64,000 nucleotides of DNA, taken from CADEEN01 sp963816315 (GTDB lineage: Bacteria; Pseudomonadota; Gammaproteobacteria; Burkholderiales; Burkholderiaceae_C). Below the pieces are notes generated by a model. That model was not told where the DNA came from. It did no database searches and worked only from the letters and a program-made list of their open reading frames with translations. This document shows positions 9,686 through 20,591 of this stretch, in pieces. The stretch is taken from NCBI GenBank assembly GCA_963816315.1, contig CAWFJZ010000029.1, positions 62,001 through 126,000 on the forward strand, given 5' to 3'. Numbering within the stretch: the first letter of the stretch is position 1; each line of letters starts with the position of its first letter. Made by a program: the position numbers and the translations under genes.

Positions 9686-10105
9686 TCAGGGCGCGCGGAT
9701 GACGGGGTCGCCGGGCTTGGCCAAGGCTTGGAAGTCGCGCAGGTCCAGCGTCACCAGGGCCTGTGCTCCTGCTTTGCGCGCAGCGGCAAGGTGCAGCAAG
9801 TCATAGACCGCGCCGCCACGCACGCCACGCTGTTCGCAATCGGCGATCGCCGTCATGGTTTCCTTGCCCGTGAGGTGCACCAGTTGCACGAAGGGCAGCA
9901 CGCTCTCCTCGATCAACTGGGCCACCAGCGCCGGCCGCAGCCGACGGGTCTGGCGGCCGCCGCTCAGGATCGAAAACGTCTCAGCCAGCGCGTGCGCATA
10001 GACGCTGTGGCTGCCCTGCGCCAACAGCCGGTCGCAGGCTGGGTGGGCGGGCTCGTCGCCGTCGAGCGAGGCGATGATGACCGAGGTGTCGAGCAGCAGG
10101 CTCAT
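9686..10105 (-). CDS. vapC: PIN-domain toxin of a VapBC-type pair
   Basis: 139 residues with a PIN ribonuclease fold. Acidic active-site residues are visible in LLDTSVIIASLDGDEP (Asp6), HALAETFSIL (Glu near 46), VYDLLHLA (Asp near 102) and LVTLDLRDF (Asp near 120). Such toxins cleave tRNA or rRNA when freed from the antitoxin. The start overlaps the stop of the upstream AbrB-type antitoxin in an ATGA, the usual translationally coupled arrangement. Confidence 0.85.
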   Translation of the reverse strand: MSLLLDTSVIIASLDGDEPAHPACDRLLAQGSHSVYAHALAETFSILSGGRQTRRLRPALVAQLIEESVLPFVQLVHLTGKETMTAIADCEQRGVRGGAVYDLLHLAAARKAGAQALVTLDLRDFQALAKPGDPVIRAP

Positions 10106-10383
10106 CGCGCCTTGCGGCGCCGAGCCTGCGCGGCACGCTCGTCGCGCACTGCCGCCGCGGCATCCAGTCTCTCGCCGGTCGGAGGCAGCACCTTGCGCTT
10201 GCTCGGCGCGACGCCGAGCGGTGCATCCGCCTGCGCCTCGGGTGTGAGTTCGATCCGTTCAGCGACGACGGACAAAAGCAAGCGTGAACCGGGACGCAAA
10301 TTGAGGCGGCGGCGTGTCTCGCTGGGCAACACGACACGGCCGGCACTGTCCAAGGTGAGCGCGGTGACGAGGGCAGGTTTCAT
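10102..10383 (-). CDS. vapB: AbrB/SpoVT-type antitoxin
   Basis: 93 residues from the ATG at 10383 (MKPALVTALTLD). The core LDSAGRVVLPSETRRRLNLRPGSRL is a swapped-hairpin AbrB DNA-binding domain spread over about residues 10-35; the Arg/Ala-rich C-terminus should wrap the toxin. A possible earlier ATG at 10407 would put the inverted repeat at 10393-10413 inside the gene, so the later start is preferred. The antitoxin neutralises the PIN toxin and is expected to repress its own operon. Confidence 0.75.
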   Translation of the reverse strand: MKPALVTALTLDSAGRVVLPSETRRRLNLRPGSRLLLSVVAERIELTPEAQADAPLGVAPSKRKVLPPTGERLDAAAAVRDERAAQARRRKAR

Positions 10384-10392
10384 GGCATGAAG

Positions 10393-10413
10393 TATGGCAG
10401 AAGGCATGCCATA
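10393..10413 (-). promoter_or_regulatory. probable antitoxin operator (inverted repeat)
   Basis: A perfect inverted repeat TATGGCA-N7-TGCCATA lies 10-30 bases upstream of the antitoxin ATG. A related half site (ATGGCATG) overlaps the start codon itself. Autoregulated AbrB-type antitoxin operons usually carry such dyads over the promoter, so this is the likely operator (inference). Confidence 0.5.
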
Positions 10414-10428
10414 TAGGCTGCCAGCTTC

Positions 10429-11556
10429 TCACCCACCCTCGAACCGCAAACACTGCTGCCGCACCACCTCCGGCAAGAACTGCTCCTTGTCCTGCGCCGC
10501 GCGCAGCCACGCGGCGTCGGTGCTCGGCTCTTGCGCCAGCGCTTCCTTGATCAGCATCAGGCCGCGCTCGGCGTGCAGCTCGATGGCGTGCATCTCGACC
10601 GCGTCGATCGTCTCCAGGATCAACTCGCGGATCGGGCGGTGGATGGCGGTGACGGGATCGACGACTTCGCCTTCGAGGCCGAAGCGGCAGGCCTGGAAGC
10701 GGTTGTAGGTGTAGGCCAGGTAGTCGTCTTCCTGCGGCTCGAACGGGCGCTCGCGCATCAGCCAGCGGGCCACGCATTGCAGATAGACGGCGATCGCGGC
10801 GGCGCGCTCGACCGTCAGCGGCGTGTCCATCACGCGCACTTCGATCGTGCCGAACTCGGGCTTGGGGCGGATGTCCCAGTAGAAGTCTTTCATCGACTCG
10901 ACGACTTCGGTGCGGCGCATCTTCTCGAAGTACACGCCGAACGATTCCCAGCTCAGGTGAAACGGCGCGCGGCCCGACAGCGGGAAGGCGAACACCGAGT
11001 TCAGGCGCGCTGACTGGAAGCCGGTGTCGGTGCCCTGCACGAAGGGTGACGAGGCCGACAGCGCGATCACATGCGGCATGAAGCGGCTCATCGCGTGAAG
11101 CAGCCACAGCGCTTCGTCGGGGCTCGGCACGCCGATGTGCACATGCTGGCCGAACACGGTGAATTGTTTGGACAGATAACCGTAGAGTGTGGACACCTGT
11201 TGAAAGCGCGGCGTGTCGAAGATGCGGCGCCGGCTCCAGTCCTGGAACGCATGCGTGCCGCCGCCGCAAAGGCGCAGGTTCAATTTCCCCGCGTCTTCGA
11301 CCAGCGCGTTGCGCACCTCGGTCAACTGCTCGATGACGTCCCGATGGCGTTCGCAGATGCCGGTGGAGGTTTCGATCATCGAGCTCGTGATCTCCGGCTT
11401 CACGTCGGCGATGAGTTTTTTCTTGCGCTTGGCCATCACGCGCAGCAGATCGGCCGCGCCGGGCGCGAGGTCGTAGTCGTGCCGGTTGACGATCTGCAAC
11501 TCGAGTTCGACGCCGAGCGTGAACGCGCGGCTGGCGGTGAATTCACCTAAAGGCAT
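10429..11556 (-). CDS. ybdK: YbdK-family carboxylate-amine ligase (glutamate-cysteine ligase type 2)
   Basis: 375 residues. The N-terminal TLGVELELQIVN and the later EITSSMIETSTGIC, GGGTHAF and FGQHVHIGVPSPDEA segments are hallmarks of the GCS2/YbdK family, ATP-grasp-like glutamine-synthetase-fold enzymes with weak glutamate-cysteine ligase activity in E. coli YbdK. The length matches the family. The physiological role is uncertain. It lies 27 bases from the antiporter gene on the same strand, so the two may share a transcript. Confidence 0.9.
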   Translation of the reverse strand: MPLGEFTASRAFTLGVELELQIVNRHDYDLAPGAADLLRVMAKRKKKLIADVKPEITSSMIETSTGICERHRDVIEQLTEVRNALVEDAGKLNLRLCGGGTHAFQDWSRRRIFDTPRFQQVSTLYGYLSKQFTVFGQHVHIGVPSPDEALWLLHAMSRFMPHVIALSASSPFVQGTDTGFQSARLNSVFAFPLSGRAPFHLSWESFGVYFEKMRRTEVVESMKDFYWDIRPKPEFGTIEVRVMDTPLTVERAAAIAVYLQCVARWLMRERPFEPQEDDYLAYTYNRFQACRFGLEGEVVDPVTAIHRPIRELILETIDAVEMHAIELHAERGLMLIKEALAQEPSTDAAWLRAAQDKEQFLPEVVRQQCLRFEGG

Positions 11557-11583
11557 GAAGGCAACCTGACAGATTCAAAGAAG

Positions 11584-12813
11584 TTAGGTCGGCTTGGCCG
11601 CGCGCGCCGGCCGCGCATCGACTTCACCCGCAGCGCGCAGACCGGCCATCACCGCGAGCGGCGCGGCGAGTTCGAGCAGCGCCAGCGACGCCAGCAGCAC
11701 CGGCATCATCTGCGCGCCGACATTGGGATGCCGCGCGACGAAGTCGAGCGACAACACCCAGGCCGTGGCCGACATCGGCGTCAGGCTGATCGCCAAGCAC
11801 GCCGCCTGGCCGATGCCAAGGCCGCTCGGCTTGGCCAGCGCCAAGACCGCAAGCCCTTTGGCGAGGCCGCGCGCGAGCACCAACGCGAGCGCAATGCCGG
11901 CCGAGGCCGCCAGCGCTTCGAGCGTCCATGCCGACGCCACGGCGACGAACATCACCAGCACGAGCACGCTGCCGGCGCTGCCGAAGTGGCGCGGCCAGAC
12001 CCACGGCCGCTCGCTGCGGTTGGCCAGCCACATGCCGGCCAACAGCGGCACCAGCAGGGTGGATAGCGACAAGGTCTTGGCCACGACCAGCGCCAGCAGC
12101 ACGGCCGACAACAGCAGCACGATCGAGTTGTCTTCGCGCAGGTCGAAGCGGCGCGCGATCAGCGCCAGGCCTTCGCCGAGTGCGGCGCCGAGCAGGATCG
12201 AGCCGAAGAACGAGAACATCACCGGCGACACGGCTTCGACCCAGGTCCGCGGGTCCGACAGCAACAGGCCCGCCGACAACAGCTTCATCGCCAGCACTGC
12301 GTAGAGCGTGTTCAACGCCGCCAGTGTCAAGAGGCGCTCGGTCACCTGGCCCGCAGCATGCAGCTCGCCGACGACGCGTTGCAGCACCGCCGGCGACACG
12401 CAGACGGCAACGATGCACAGCGGCGTCGCCACTTCGGTGGGCAAGCCGAACATCGACAACACCGCGAAGACGACGATGCCGGTGAGCAGCGACTCGGCCA
12501 CGCTGGTGGCGAGCAGCCACGGGTTGCGCACGAGCCACTTCAGGCGCAGCCGCGCGCCGGCTTCGAACAGCAGCAGCGCCAGCGCACCGTCGATGACCAC
12601 GCGCAGCGCGGGCTCGTCGCCGCCGGCGCCGCGGCCGGTGAGCGCGAGCAGCGTGCCGACGATGACGTAGCCGACCAGGCGCGGCCAGCGCAGCACGCGC
12701 CACACCGCTTCGCCGGCCAGCGCCGCGATCACGGCGAGCAGCGCGGCGCCGAGCAACGTGTCGGGCTGCAAAGTCCAGGGGGCCGTGATCACCGGCCAGA
12801 GCGTGTCGAGCAT
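11584..12813 (-). CDS. cation:proton antiporter (CPA2/Kef-like)
   Basis: 409 residues, about twelve membrane segments, with no C-terminal TrkA/RCK domain. The N-terminal GEAVWRVLRWPRLVGYVIVG segment resembles the first helices of Kef-type monovalent cation/proton antiporters, and VIDGALALLLFEAGARLRLK matches the conserved ALLLF-G--L region. It should exchange Na+ or K+ for H+ at the inner membrane; the ion is not evident. Confidence 0.75.
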   Translation of the reverse strand: MLDTLWPVITAPWTLQPDTLLGAALLAVIAALAGEAVWRVLRWPRLVGYVIVGTLLALTGRGAGGDEPALRVVIDGALALLLFEAGARLRLKWLVRNPWLLATSVAESLLTGIVVFAVLSMFGLPTEVATPLCIVAVCVSPAVLQRVVGELHAAGQVTERLLTLAALNTLYAVLAMKLLSAGLLLSDPRTWVEAVSPVMFSFFGSILLGAALGEGLALIARRFDLREDNSIVLLLSAVLLALVVAKTLSLSTLLVPLLAGMWLANRSERPWVWPRHFGSAGSVLVLVMFVAVASAWTLEALAASAGIALALVLARGLAKGLAVLALAKPSGLGIGQAACLAISLTPMSATAWVLSLDFVARHPNVGAQMMPVLLASLALLELAAPLAVMAGLRAAGEVDARPARAAKPT

Positions 12814-12892
12814 GGTTGTGTTCTGTGGGAGGTCAACTCAGCATGGTGCCTGGGTTGTGTGCGCGAAATGTGTCAGAACGTGCGCCGTGCGA

Positions 12893-14392
12893 TCACGCCG
12901 CCTTCAACCACGCTGCGAGATCGGATTCGAGTTTTTCCAGATCGGCCTGGCGTGTGTACATCATGTGGCCGGCATCGTAGTAGTGGTGCTCGACGCGCGT
13001 CAGCACTTCGGGCGGCGCATCGAGTTGTGCCAGCGACCAGTCGCTGGCGCTGTACGGCGTGCCGAGGTCGTAGCGGCCGCTGGCGGCGAAGACGCGCAGG
13101 TGCGTGTTGCGGCGCAGCGCACGCGACAGATCGGGACTGGTCGAGCAATAACTGTTGCCGCGCGCCTCGCCGCGGTTCCAGTTCCAGGCCTTGTGCGTCT
13201 CGAAGTTGAGCAGCTCGTAGCGTTGCGGCTCGGTCAGGCCGAGTGTTTCGCTGAAGTAGGCCAGCGTCGCCATGCCGTAGGGCGCAGCGATCGCTTCGAT
13301 GCCGGGGTCGAACTCGAACTCGCGGCCGCGCTGCGCGGCAAGAGGCCCAGTGGCGCGCGCGTCGAGGCGGCCGACTTGTTTGCCCTGGTCGCGCAACAGC
13401 TCGAAGAAAAAGAAGAAGTCGCTGATGCGCAGGTTCTGCTCCTCGACCACCGCGGCCGGCAGACCCGTCAGTTCGGCGACGCGTTTGGCGATGCGCTTGC
13501 GCTCGCCGTTCGACAAACGCGAGCCGGCGTGCAATGCGCGCAGGTAGTCTTCTGCAACGAAAGCTTCAGCCGCTTCGCGCGCGGCTTGCGACGACGCGCC
13601 GAGCGCGCCCTTCAACTTGCCGTGGAACTGCGCCACGTTGGCCAGCGCCGGCAGGAAGGTGGCGTAGGGCAGGTCGTTGCGCGGCGAGAAGAACACGCTC
13701 TGGATGTCCATCGCGCACGAGACGAGGATCACGCCGGCCAGCGCCACGTTCGAGTTGAGCAGCGCATCGGCCAGCGCCGCGCCGCGTGTCGTGCCGTAGC
13801 TCTCTCCCGCGAGATAGACCTTCGATCCCCAGCGCTTGTGGCGCGTCAGCCAGCCACGCATCACCTCGGCGAGCGCGGCCACATCGCCATCGACCGAGAG
13901 CAGCTTCTTGCGCGCTTTGTCGCCGGCGGCGATCGACCAGCCGGTGTGCGGCGGGTCGATGAAGACGAGATCGAAATGCGCCAGCCACGTCAGCGGGTTG
14001 TCGCTCACCGCATAAGGCGGCGTCGGCATGCTGCCGTCGTCGGGCACGACGACGCGCTTCGGCCCGAGCGCGCCAAGGTGCAGCCACACGGACGACGAGC
14101 CCGGCCCGCCGTTGAAGGCGAAGCACACCGGGCGCGTCGCGGTTGTGGCGCCTTCGACTTCGTACGCGGTGGCGAAGATGGCGGCCTCGGGTTCGCCGCG
14201 TTCGTTGCCGAACGCATGCTTGACGACGGGCAGGTACTCGCAGGTGGCGAGGTAGCCGAGCTCGTCGCCCTTCGCGGTCTTGACGCTGCCCTTGCTGACG
14301 ACGGGTGACTGCGCCAGCCGCGCTTCGACGGCCTTCTTTTCGCGCTCTTTCTTCGCCTCGCCTTCAGGCTTCTTGGTACTGTCTTCAGCCAT
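12893..14392 (-). CDS. S10-family serine carboxypeptidase-like protein
   Basis: 499 residues from the ATG at 14392 (MAEDSTKKPEGEAKK); an ATG 72 bases further upstream only adds residues that overlap the divergent gene's leader. Visible motifs are the oxyanion NGGPGSSS near residue 90, the nucleophile GESYGT (serine near 200) and a C-terminal RYDLGTPYS / HHYYDAGHMMY pair that supply Asp and His, giving the Ser-Asp-His triad of serine carboxypeptidases. There is no signal peptide but a highly charged Lys/Glu N-terminal tail, so a cytoplasmic location is possible. Bacterial relatives remain uncharacterised. Confidence 0.85.
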   Translation of the reverse strand: MAEDSTKKPEGEAKKEREKKAVEARLAQSPVVSKGSVKTAKGDELGYLATCEYLPVVKHAFGNERGEPEAAIFATAYEVEGATTATRPVCFAFNGGPGSSSVWLHLGALGPKRVVVPDDGSMPTPPYAVSDNPLTWLAHFDLVFIDPPHTGWSIAAGDKARKKLLSVDGDVAALAEVMRGWLTRHKRWGSKVYLAGESYGTTRGAALADALLNSNVALAGVILVSCAMDIQSVFFSPRNDLPYATFLPALANVAQFHGKLKGALGASSQAAREAAEAFVAEDYLRALHAGSRLSNGERKRIAKRVAELTGLPAAVVEEQNLRISDFFFFFELLRDQGKQVGRLDARATGPLAAQRGREFEFDPGIEAIAAPYGMATLAYFSETLGLTEPQRYELLNFETHKAWNWNRGEARGNSYCSTSPDLSRALRRNTHLRVFAASGRYDLGTPYSASDWSLAQLDAPPEVLTRVEHHYYDAGHMMYTRQADLEKLESDLAAWLKAA

Positions 14393-14442
14393 GATGTCGT
14401 GGGGTTTTGAGAGAGGCGCAGTGTAGAGGGGACAATGCGCGG

Positions 14443-16750
<2,308 letters not shown>

Positions 16751-16881
16751 GAATATGTGAGCGACAATCGGTCGTCCGATGTCAACGCCGCGCGTTGACA
16801 GACAACCGGCAAACCCCTGCCGTCCGGGCCGCGCGACCTGATCGCATTCGCGCAACACACTCACTCCACAGGAGAAAACCC

Positions 16882-17418
16882 ATGTTCAAGCAATTGATGG
16901 CTGCCGTGCTGGCCATGATGGCCGCTGCTGCCTTTGCGGCCGTCGATGTCAACAAGGCCACCGCCGCCGACCTCGACGGCATCAAGGGCATCGGCCCCGG
17001 CATCTCGGCCAAGATCCTCGACGAGCGCAAGAAAGGCAACTTCAAGGACTGGAACGACCTCGTCGAGCGCGTCAAGGGCATCGGCGAAGGCAACGCCGCC
17101 AAGTTCTCTGCCGAAGGCATGACCGTCAATGGCTCGGCCTTCAAGGGTGTGGCCGCTGCACCCACGGCGAAGAAGGAAGACAAGCCTAAGGCTGCCGCCG
17201 CCGCCGCTGCACCGTCGGCGAAGAAGGAAGACAAGCCGATGGCAGCGCCCGCTGCCGCGGCAGCAACCACCACCGCCGCTGCGGCCAAACCCGCCGCCGA
17301 CAAGCCGGCGGCGGACAAGAAGGCCGATGCGAAAGCCGACATGAAGGCCGAAGCCAAGACCGACAAGAAAGACGCCAAAGCCAAAGCCGCGGACGCGGCT
17401 TCCGCGCCGAAGAAGTAG
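16882..17418 (+). CDS. exported ComEA-like helix-hairpin-helix protein with Lys/Ala-rich tail
   Basis: 178 residues from the ATG at 16882, preceded by AGGAGA. A signal peptide (MFKQLMAAVLAMMAAAAFAA) is followed by a ComEA-type helix-hairpin-helix domain (VDVNKATAADLDGIKGIGPG to about residue 75). Such domains bind DNA and in ComEA serve natural transformation in the periplasm; short forms are also widespread without that role. The C-terminal 100 residues are low-complexity Ala/Lys/Asp with a duplicated unit (APTAKKEDKPKAA, APSAKKEDKPMAA). A strong terminator follows. Confidence 0.8.
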   Translation: MFKQLMAAVLAMMAAAAFAAVDVNKATAADLDGIKGIGPGISAKILDERKKGNFKDWNDLVERVKGIGEGNAAKFSAEGMTVNGSAFKGVAAAPTAKKEDKPKAAAAAAAPSAKKEDKPMAAPAAAAATTTAAAAKPAADKPAADKKADAKADMKAEAKTDKKDAKAKAADAASAPKK

Positions 17419-17440
17419 TCTCGAGGCACCGACACTGCCA

Positions 17441-17472
17441 ACGCCCCGCCGACCGCGGGGCGTTTTGTTTTT
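17441..17472 (+). terminator. intrinsic terminator after ComEA-like gene
   Basis: A perfect 9-bp GC stem (ACGCCCCGC / GCGGGGCGT) with a 5-base loop is followed by TTTGTTTTT. It lies 23 bases after the stop. Confidence 0.9.
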
Positions 17473-17554
17473 GCAGTCCATCGGGGAAGCCCCCAAGCAA
17501 GGCGCGCCGCACCTCGCGCGTAAATCACTCACCCCAAACCCAAGGAGTACACCC

Positions 17555-18262
17555 ATGCGAACTGCTGCCCTCGTTGCGTTGAAGTCCACCGCCATGGCGG
17601 TCCTGTTCGCCGGCTGCGCGGCACCGCCGAGCGGCGCGCCGATGGCCACCGCGACCGGCCCGATGAGCTTCTTCGTCACCAGCGTCGGCAGCGGCAAGGG
17701 CGCTGATCTGGGCGGCCTGGCCGGCGCTGACGCGCATTGCCAGAAGCTCGCCGCCGCGTCCGGCGCTGCGGGCTCGGGCGCCAAGGCTTGGCGCGCCTAC
17801 CTGAGCGTCGCGCCGACGTTTGCCTCGGCATCGGCGCCGGCCGTGCCTTCCGTCAACGCGCGTGACCGCATCGGCAATGGGCCGTGGTTCAACGCCAAGG
17901 GCCAACTGATCGCGCGCGACCTGACGCACCTGCACAACGGCAACAACCTGAGCAAGGAAACCGCGCTCGACGAGAAGGGCAACGTGGTCAAGGGCCGCGG
18001 CGACACGCCCAACGAGCACGACATCCTGACCGGGTCGCGCTCGGACGGCACGGCGTTCGCGCCGCAGCAGGACACCACCTGCGGCGCCTGGACCAAGAGC
18101 GGCGACGGCTCGGCGATCGTCGGCCACCATGACCGCAGCGGTCCGTTGCCGGAGAACTGGGCCAAGTCCTGGAACTTCTCGCACCCGTCGGTCGGCTGCA
18201 GCCAGGAGGCCTTGGTGCGCACCGGCGGCGCCGGGCGTTTCTATTGTTTCGCCGCGAATTGA
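17555..18262 (+). CDS. lipoprotein with endostatin/DUF1554-like domain
   Basis: 235 residues from the ATG at 17555, preceded by AAGGAG. The N-terminus ends in a lipobox (VLFAGC), so the mature protein is probably a membrane-anchored lipoprotein. The segment SFFVTSVGSGKGADLGGLAG and then ADAHCQKLAAASG resembles the start of bacterial proteins with the collagen NC10/endostatin-like lectin fold or DUF1554. Conserved cysteines (HCQKL, TTCGAW, VGCSQEA, FYCFA) may form disulfides. Function unknown. It sits 70 bases before the P460 gene and may be cotranscribed. Confidence 0.6.
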   Translation: MRTAALVALKSTAMAVLFAGCAAPPSGAPMATATGPMSFFVTSVGSGKGADLGGLAGADAHCQKLAAASGAAGSGAKAWRAYLSVAPTFASASAPAVPSVNARDRIGNGPWFNAKGQLIARDLTHLHNGNNLSKETALDEKGNVVKGRGDTPNEHDILTGSRSDGTAFAPQQDTTCGAWTKSGDGSAIVGHHDRSGPLPENWAKSWNFSHPSVGCSQEALVRTGGAGRFYCFAAN

Positions 18263-18331
18263 GTGCTGCATCCGAACCGCCGCTGGCTGCGTAGCAGTCA
18301 GCGGCGTCATGCCGCAATGAAGGAGAAGGCG

Positions 18332-19159
18332 ATGAACAAGTCTGTCGTGCGCCGGGTGGCGCTGTTAGCGGGTGCGGGCGTGGCCTGCGTCGCCGTTGGT
18401 CAGCAGGCACTGGTCAATCCGGGACCCAACAAGGTCGCCTTCCCGGAGAACTGGGCCAAAGGTACGATGTACGCCACCGTCGATCGACCCGACACCAAGC
18501 AATACCGCGAGTTCTACACCACGCCCGATGTGATCGAGGCCGTGCGCGCCGGCAAGCCGGTGCCCGACGGCGCGGTGCTCACGCTGGCCGCTTACATGGC
18601 GCAAGTCGATGCCAACGGCGTGCCGCTGAAAGACGCCAACGGCCGCTTCCTCAAGGGCAACCTGGCGGCGGTCAACGTGCAGCAGAAGAAGAAGGGCCAC
18701 GGCGACGACATCCCGGAGGCGATCCGCAATGGCGACTGGCAGTACCAGTCGTTCACGCCCGACGGCAAGCCCAACGAGAAGGCCAACCTCACCGCCTGCT
18801 ACCAGTGCCACCTGCCGTTTGCGAAGGACGAGTTCCTGACCAACTTCGCCAAGTTGAAGGGCACCTTCCCGAGCTCGGCGCAAGTGGCGTTGAAGAGCGG
18901 CGCGGCCGATGTGGCGATCAGCGGCTTCTCGTTCGGCCCGAACGCGCTCAAGGTCAACGTCGGCGAGAAGGTCACCTGGACCAACGCCGACGACACACCG
19001 CATCAGATCTCGCTCGTCGGCGCCGACGGCAAGCGCAGCGACGTGATGTTGAAGGGCCAGAGCGCGACGCTGCAGTTCGACGCCGCCGGCAACATCGCCT
19101 ACATCTGCGGATTGCACCCGACGATGAAGGGCACCGTCGAGGTCGTGGCAAAGCAGTAG
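18332..19159 (+). CDS. cytochrome P460-cupredoxin fusion protein, exported
   Basis: 275 residues from the ATG at 18332 (SD AAGGAGAAGG). A signal peptide is followed by a cytochrome P460-like domain (about residues 35-180) that ends with the heme-attachment motif CYQCH and DEFLTNFAKL. A second, plastocyanin/cupredoxin-like domain (about 190-275) carries TPHQISLV and YICGLHPTMKGTVEV, giving the His-Cys-His-Met type 1 copper ligands. P460 enzymes oxidise hydroxylamine or detoxify nitric oxide, passing electrons to cytochromes or copper proteins. Here the donor and a possible electron carrier share one chain. No other nitrogen-oxide genes are adjacent. Confidence 0.8.
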   Translation: MNKSVVRRVALLAGAGVACVAVGQQALVNPGPNKVAFPENWAKGTMYATVDRPDTKQYREFYTTPDVIEAVRAGKPVPDGAVLTLAAYMAQVDANGVPLKDANGRFLKGNLAAVNVQQKKKGHGDDIPEAIRNGDWQYQSFTPDGKPNEKANLTACYQCHLPFAKDEFLTNFAKLKGTFPSSAQVALKSGAADVAISGFSFGPNALKVNVGEKVTWTNADDTPHQISLVGADGKRSDVMLKGQSATLQFDAAGNIAYICGLHPTMKGTVEVVAKQ

Positions 19160-19167
19160 CGCGGCCG

Positions 19168-19869
19168 CTAATCGACCAAACGCAGCGCGAGCACGCGGCC
19201 GCTGGCCGCGTCGAGCGCGCATTGGTAGCGGAAATGTGAGCTGACCTCGCTGCCGACCTGCGGCTGCGCGGTGCCCTGGCCTTCGAGCTTGGCCGTGCCG
19301 GCGCTGTCCTGGATCAGCGAGCGCGTGTCGGCGTTGAAGGCGATGCGGCCGACGTTGGGCCAACGCCGCTTCAGCGCCGACGCGGCGGCCGACTCGCAGG
19401 CCGCGGGCGAGATCTGCCTCAGATCGGGCTCGACGGTGCGCACCGGCGCCGTGGTCGCGGCGCGGTCGCCGGCCGGCGCGGCGTCACGCAGCACGACGCC
19501 GGCCACGCTGTCGCTCTTGGTGTCGTACGTGCAGCTGTAGGTGAAGGTGCGCGCGCTGCCGCCGGACTTGGCACGGCCGGCGCCGCGCAGCAGCATCTCG
19601 CCGCCTTCGACCGCACCCGGCGCTGCGGCCGGCGGCGCGTTGAAGCTGACCTCGGCCGCGGCGCCGCGGGTGTTGCGCAACGTGGCGCGCACCGCTTGTT
19701 CACAAGCCTGGACGGCGCCGCCAGGGGGCATGCCGTTGCTCGCGCGAGGTGCCGCGGTTGCAACCGCGGCCGATGCAGGCGCGGCGCCCGCAGGCGCCGA
19801 GGCAGGCTGCGCAAAGGCGCTCGCGCCGACAAGAAGAACGAGGCTCGTGGCAGCGGCGATGGGCTTCAT
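19168..19869 (-). CDS. exported protein with two tandem copies of one domain, unknown function
   Basis: 233 residues with a signal peptide (MKPIAAATSLVLLVGASAFA). After an Ala/Pro linker, the same pattern occurs twice: ACEQAVRATLRN...VSFNAP...FTYSCTYDTKSDSVAGVVLRD and ACESAAASALKRR...IAFNAD...FRYQCALDAASGRVLALRLVD. Each unit has an opening ACE and a later Cys that may pair. I do not recognise the family by name. It converges on the P460 gene with only 8 bases between stops. Confidence 0.6.
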   Translation of the reverse strand: MKPIAAATSLVLLVGASAFAQPASAPAGAAPASAAVATAAPRASNGMPPGGAVQACEQAVRATLRNTRGAAAEVSFNAPPAAAPGAVEGGEMLLRGAGRAKSGGSARTFTYSCTYDTKSDSVAGVVLRDAAPAGDRAATTAPVRTVEPDLRQISPAACESAAASALKRRWPNVGRIAFNADTRSLIQDSAGTAKLEGQGTAQPQVGSEVSSHFRYQCALDAASGRVLALRLVD

Positions 19870-19908
19870 GTGCGCAGTGTAGGCCGCGGCCGGCCGCCTG
19901 CGCAGCGC

Positions 19909-20559
19909 CTATTTGCCGGGTGTGCCGTCGGTCACGGCCGGCGGCACCGGCAAAGCGCCCCAGAGCTGCTTGAGGCGCTCGTCGCGGCCACAGCCGTTGC
20001 GGTAGTACTTGTAGCGCACGGGGTTCTTCTTGTAGTAATCCTGGTGGTAGTCCTCGGCGGCGTAAAACGGGCCGGCCAGCGTGATCTCTGTGACCACCGG
20101 CTCCTTGAACGGCTTACTCTTGTCGAGTTTGGCCAACGACGCCTGCGCCGCGGCGAGTTGCTGTGCGTCGTGTACGAAGACACCCGTGCGGTACGGCGAG
20201 CCGGCGTCGCAGAACTGGCGGTCCTTCGTCGTCGGGTCGATCGTGCGCCAGAAGTATTCGACCAGTTGTTCGTAGCTGACGGTCTTCGGGTCATAGACCA
20301 CTTCGACCGCTTCGGCATGGCCGGTGCTCTTGGCCGAGACCTGTTCGTAGCTCGGGTTGGCGACCTTGCCGCCGATGTAGCCCGAGGTCGTGGACTTGAC
20401 GCCGGGCACCTTGTCGAAGTCGGACTCGACACACCAGAAGCAGCCGCCGGCGAAGGTGGCTTTGGCCAGACCTGCCGGGGCGGGGCCGGTGGCGACCGTT
20501 TGTGCCGCGGCCGATACCAGCGCGGCCAACGTGGCCGCAGCGAGCAACAGGCGCTTCAT
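19909..20559 (-). CDS. msrA: peptide methionine sulfoxide reductase A, exported
   Basis: 216 residues including a signal peptide (MKRLLLAAATLAALVSAAAQ); an ATG one codon upstream is equally possible. The catalytic motif GGCFWCVE is near residue 40, followed by the conserved GYIGG, TGHAEAVEVVYDP and FWRTIDPTTKDRQ segments. A C-terminal resolving cysteine is in NGCGRDERLK. It reduces S-methionine sulfoxide in periplasmic proteins. It lies 33 bases downstream of msrB on the same strand, so the two stereospecific repair enzymes form an operon. Confidence 0.95.
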   Translation of the reverse strand: MKRLLLAAATLAALVSAAAQTVATGPAPAGLAKATFAGGCFWCVESDFDKVPGVKSTTSGYIGGKVANPSYEQVSAKSTGHAEAVEVVYDPKTVSYEQLVEYFWRTIDPTTKDRQFCDAGSPYRTGVFVHDAQQLAAAQASLAKLDKSKPFKEPVVTEITLAGPFYAAEDYHQDYYKKNPVRYKYYRNGCGRDERLKQLWGALPVPPAVTDGTPGK

Positions 20560-20591
20560 CATGCGGCCGCAGAGCATGTGAGACGGCGTCC

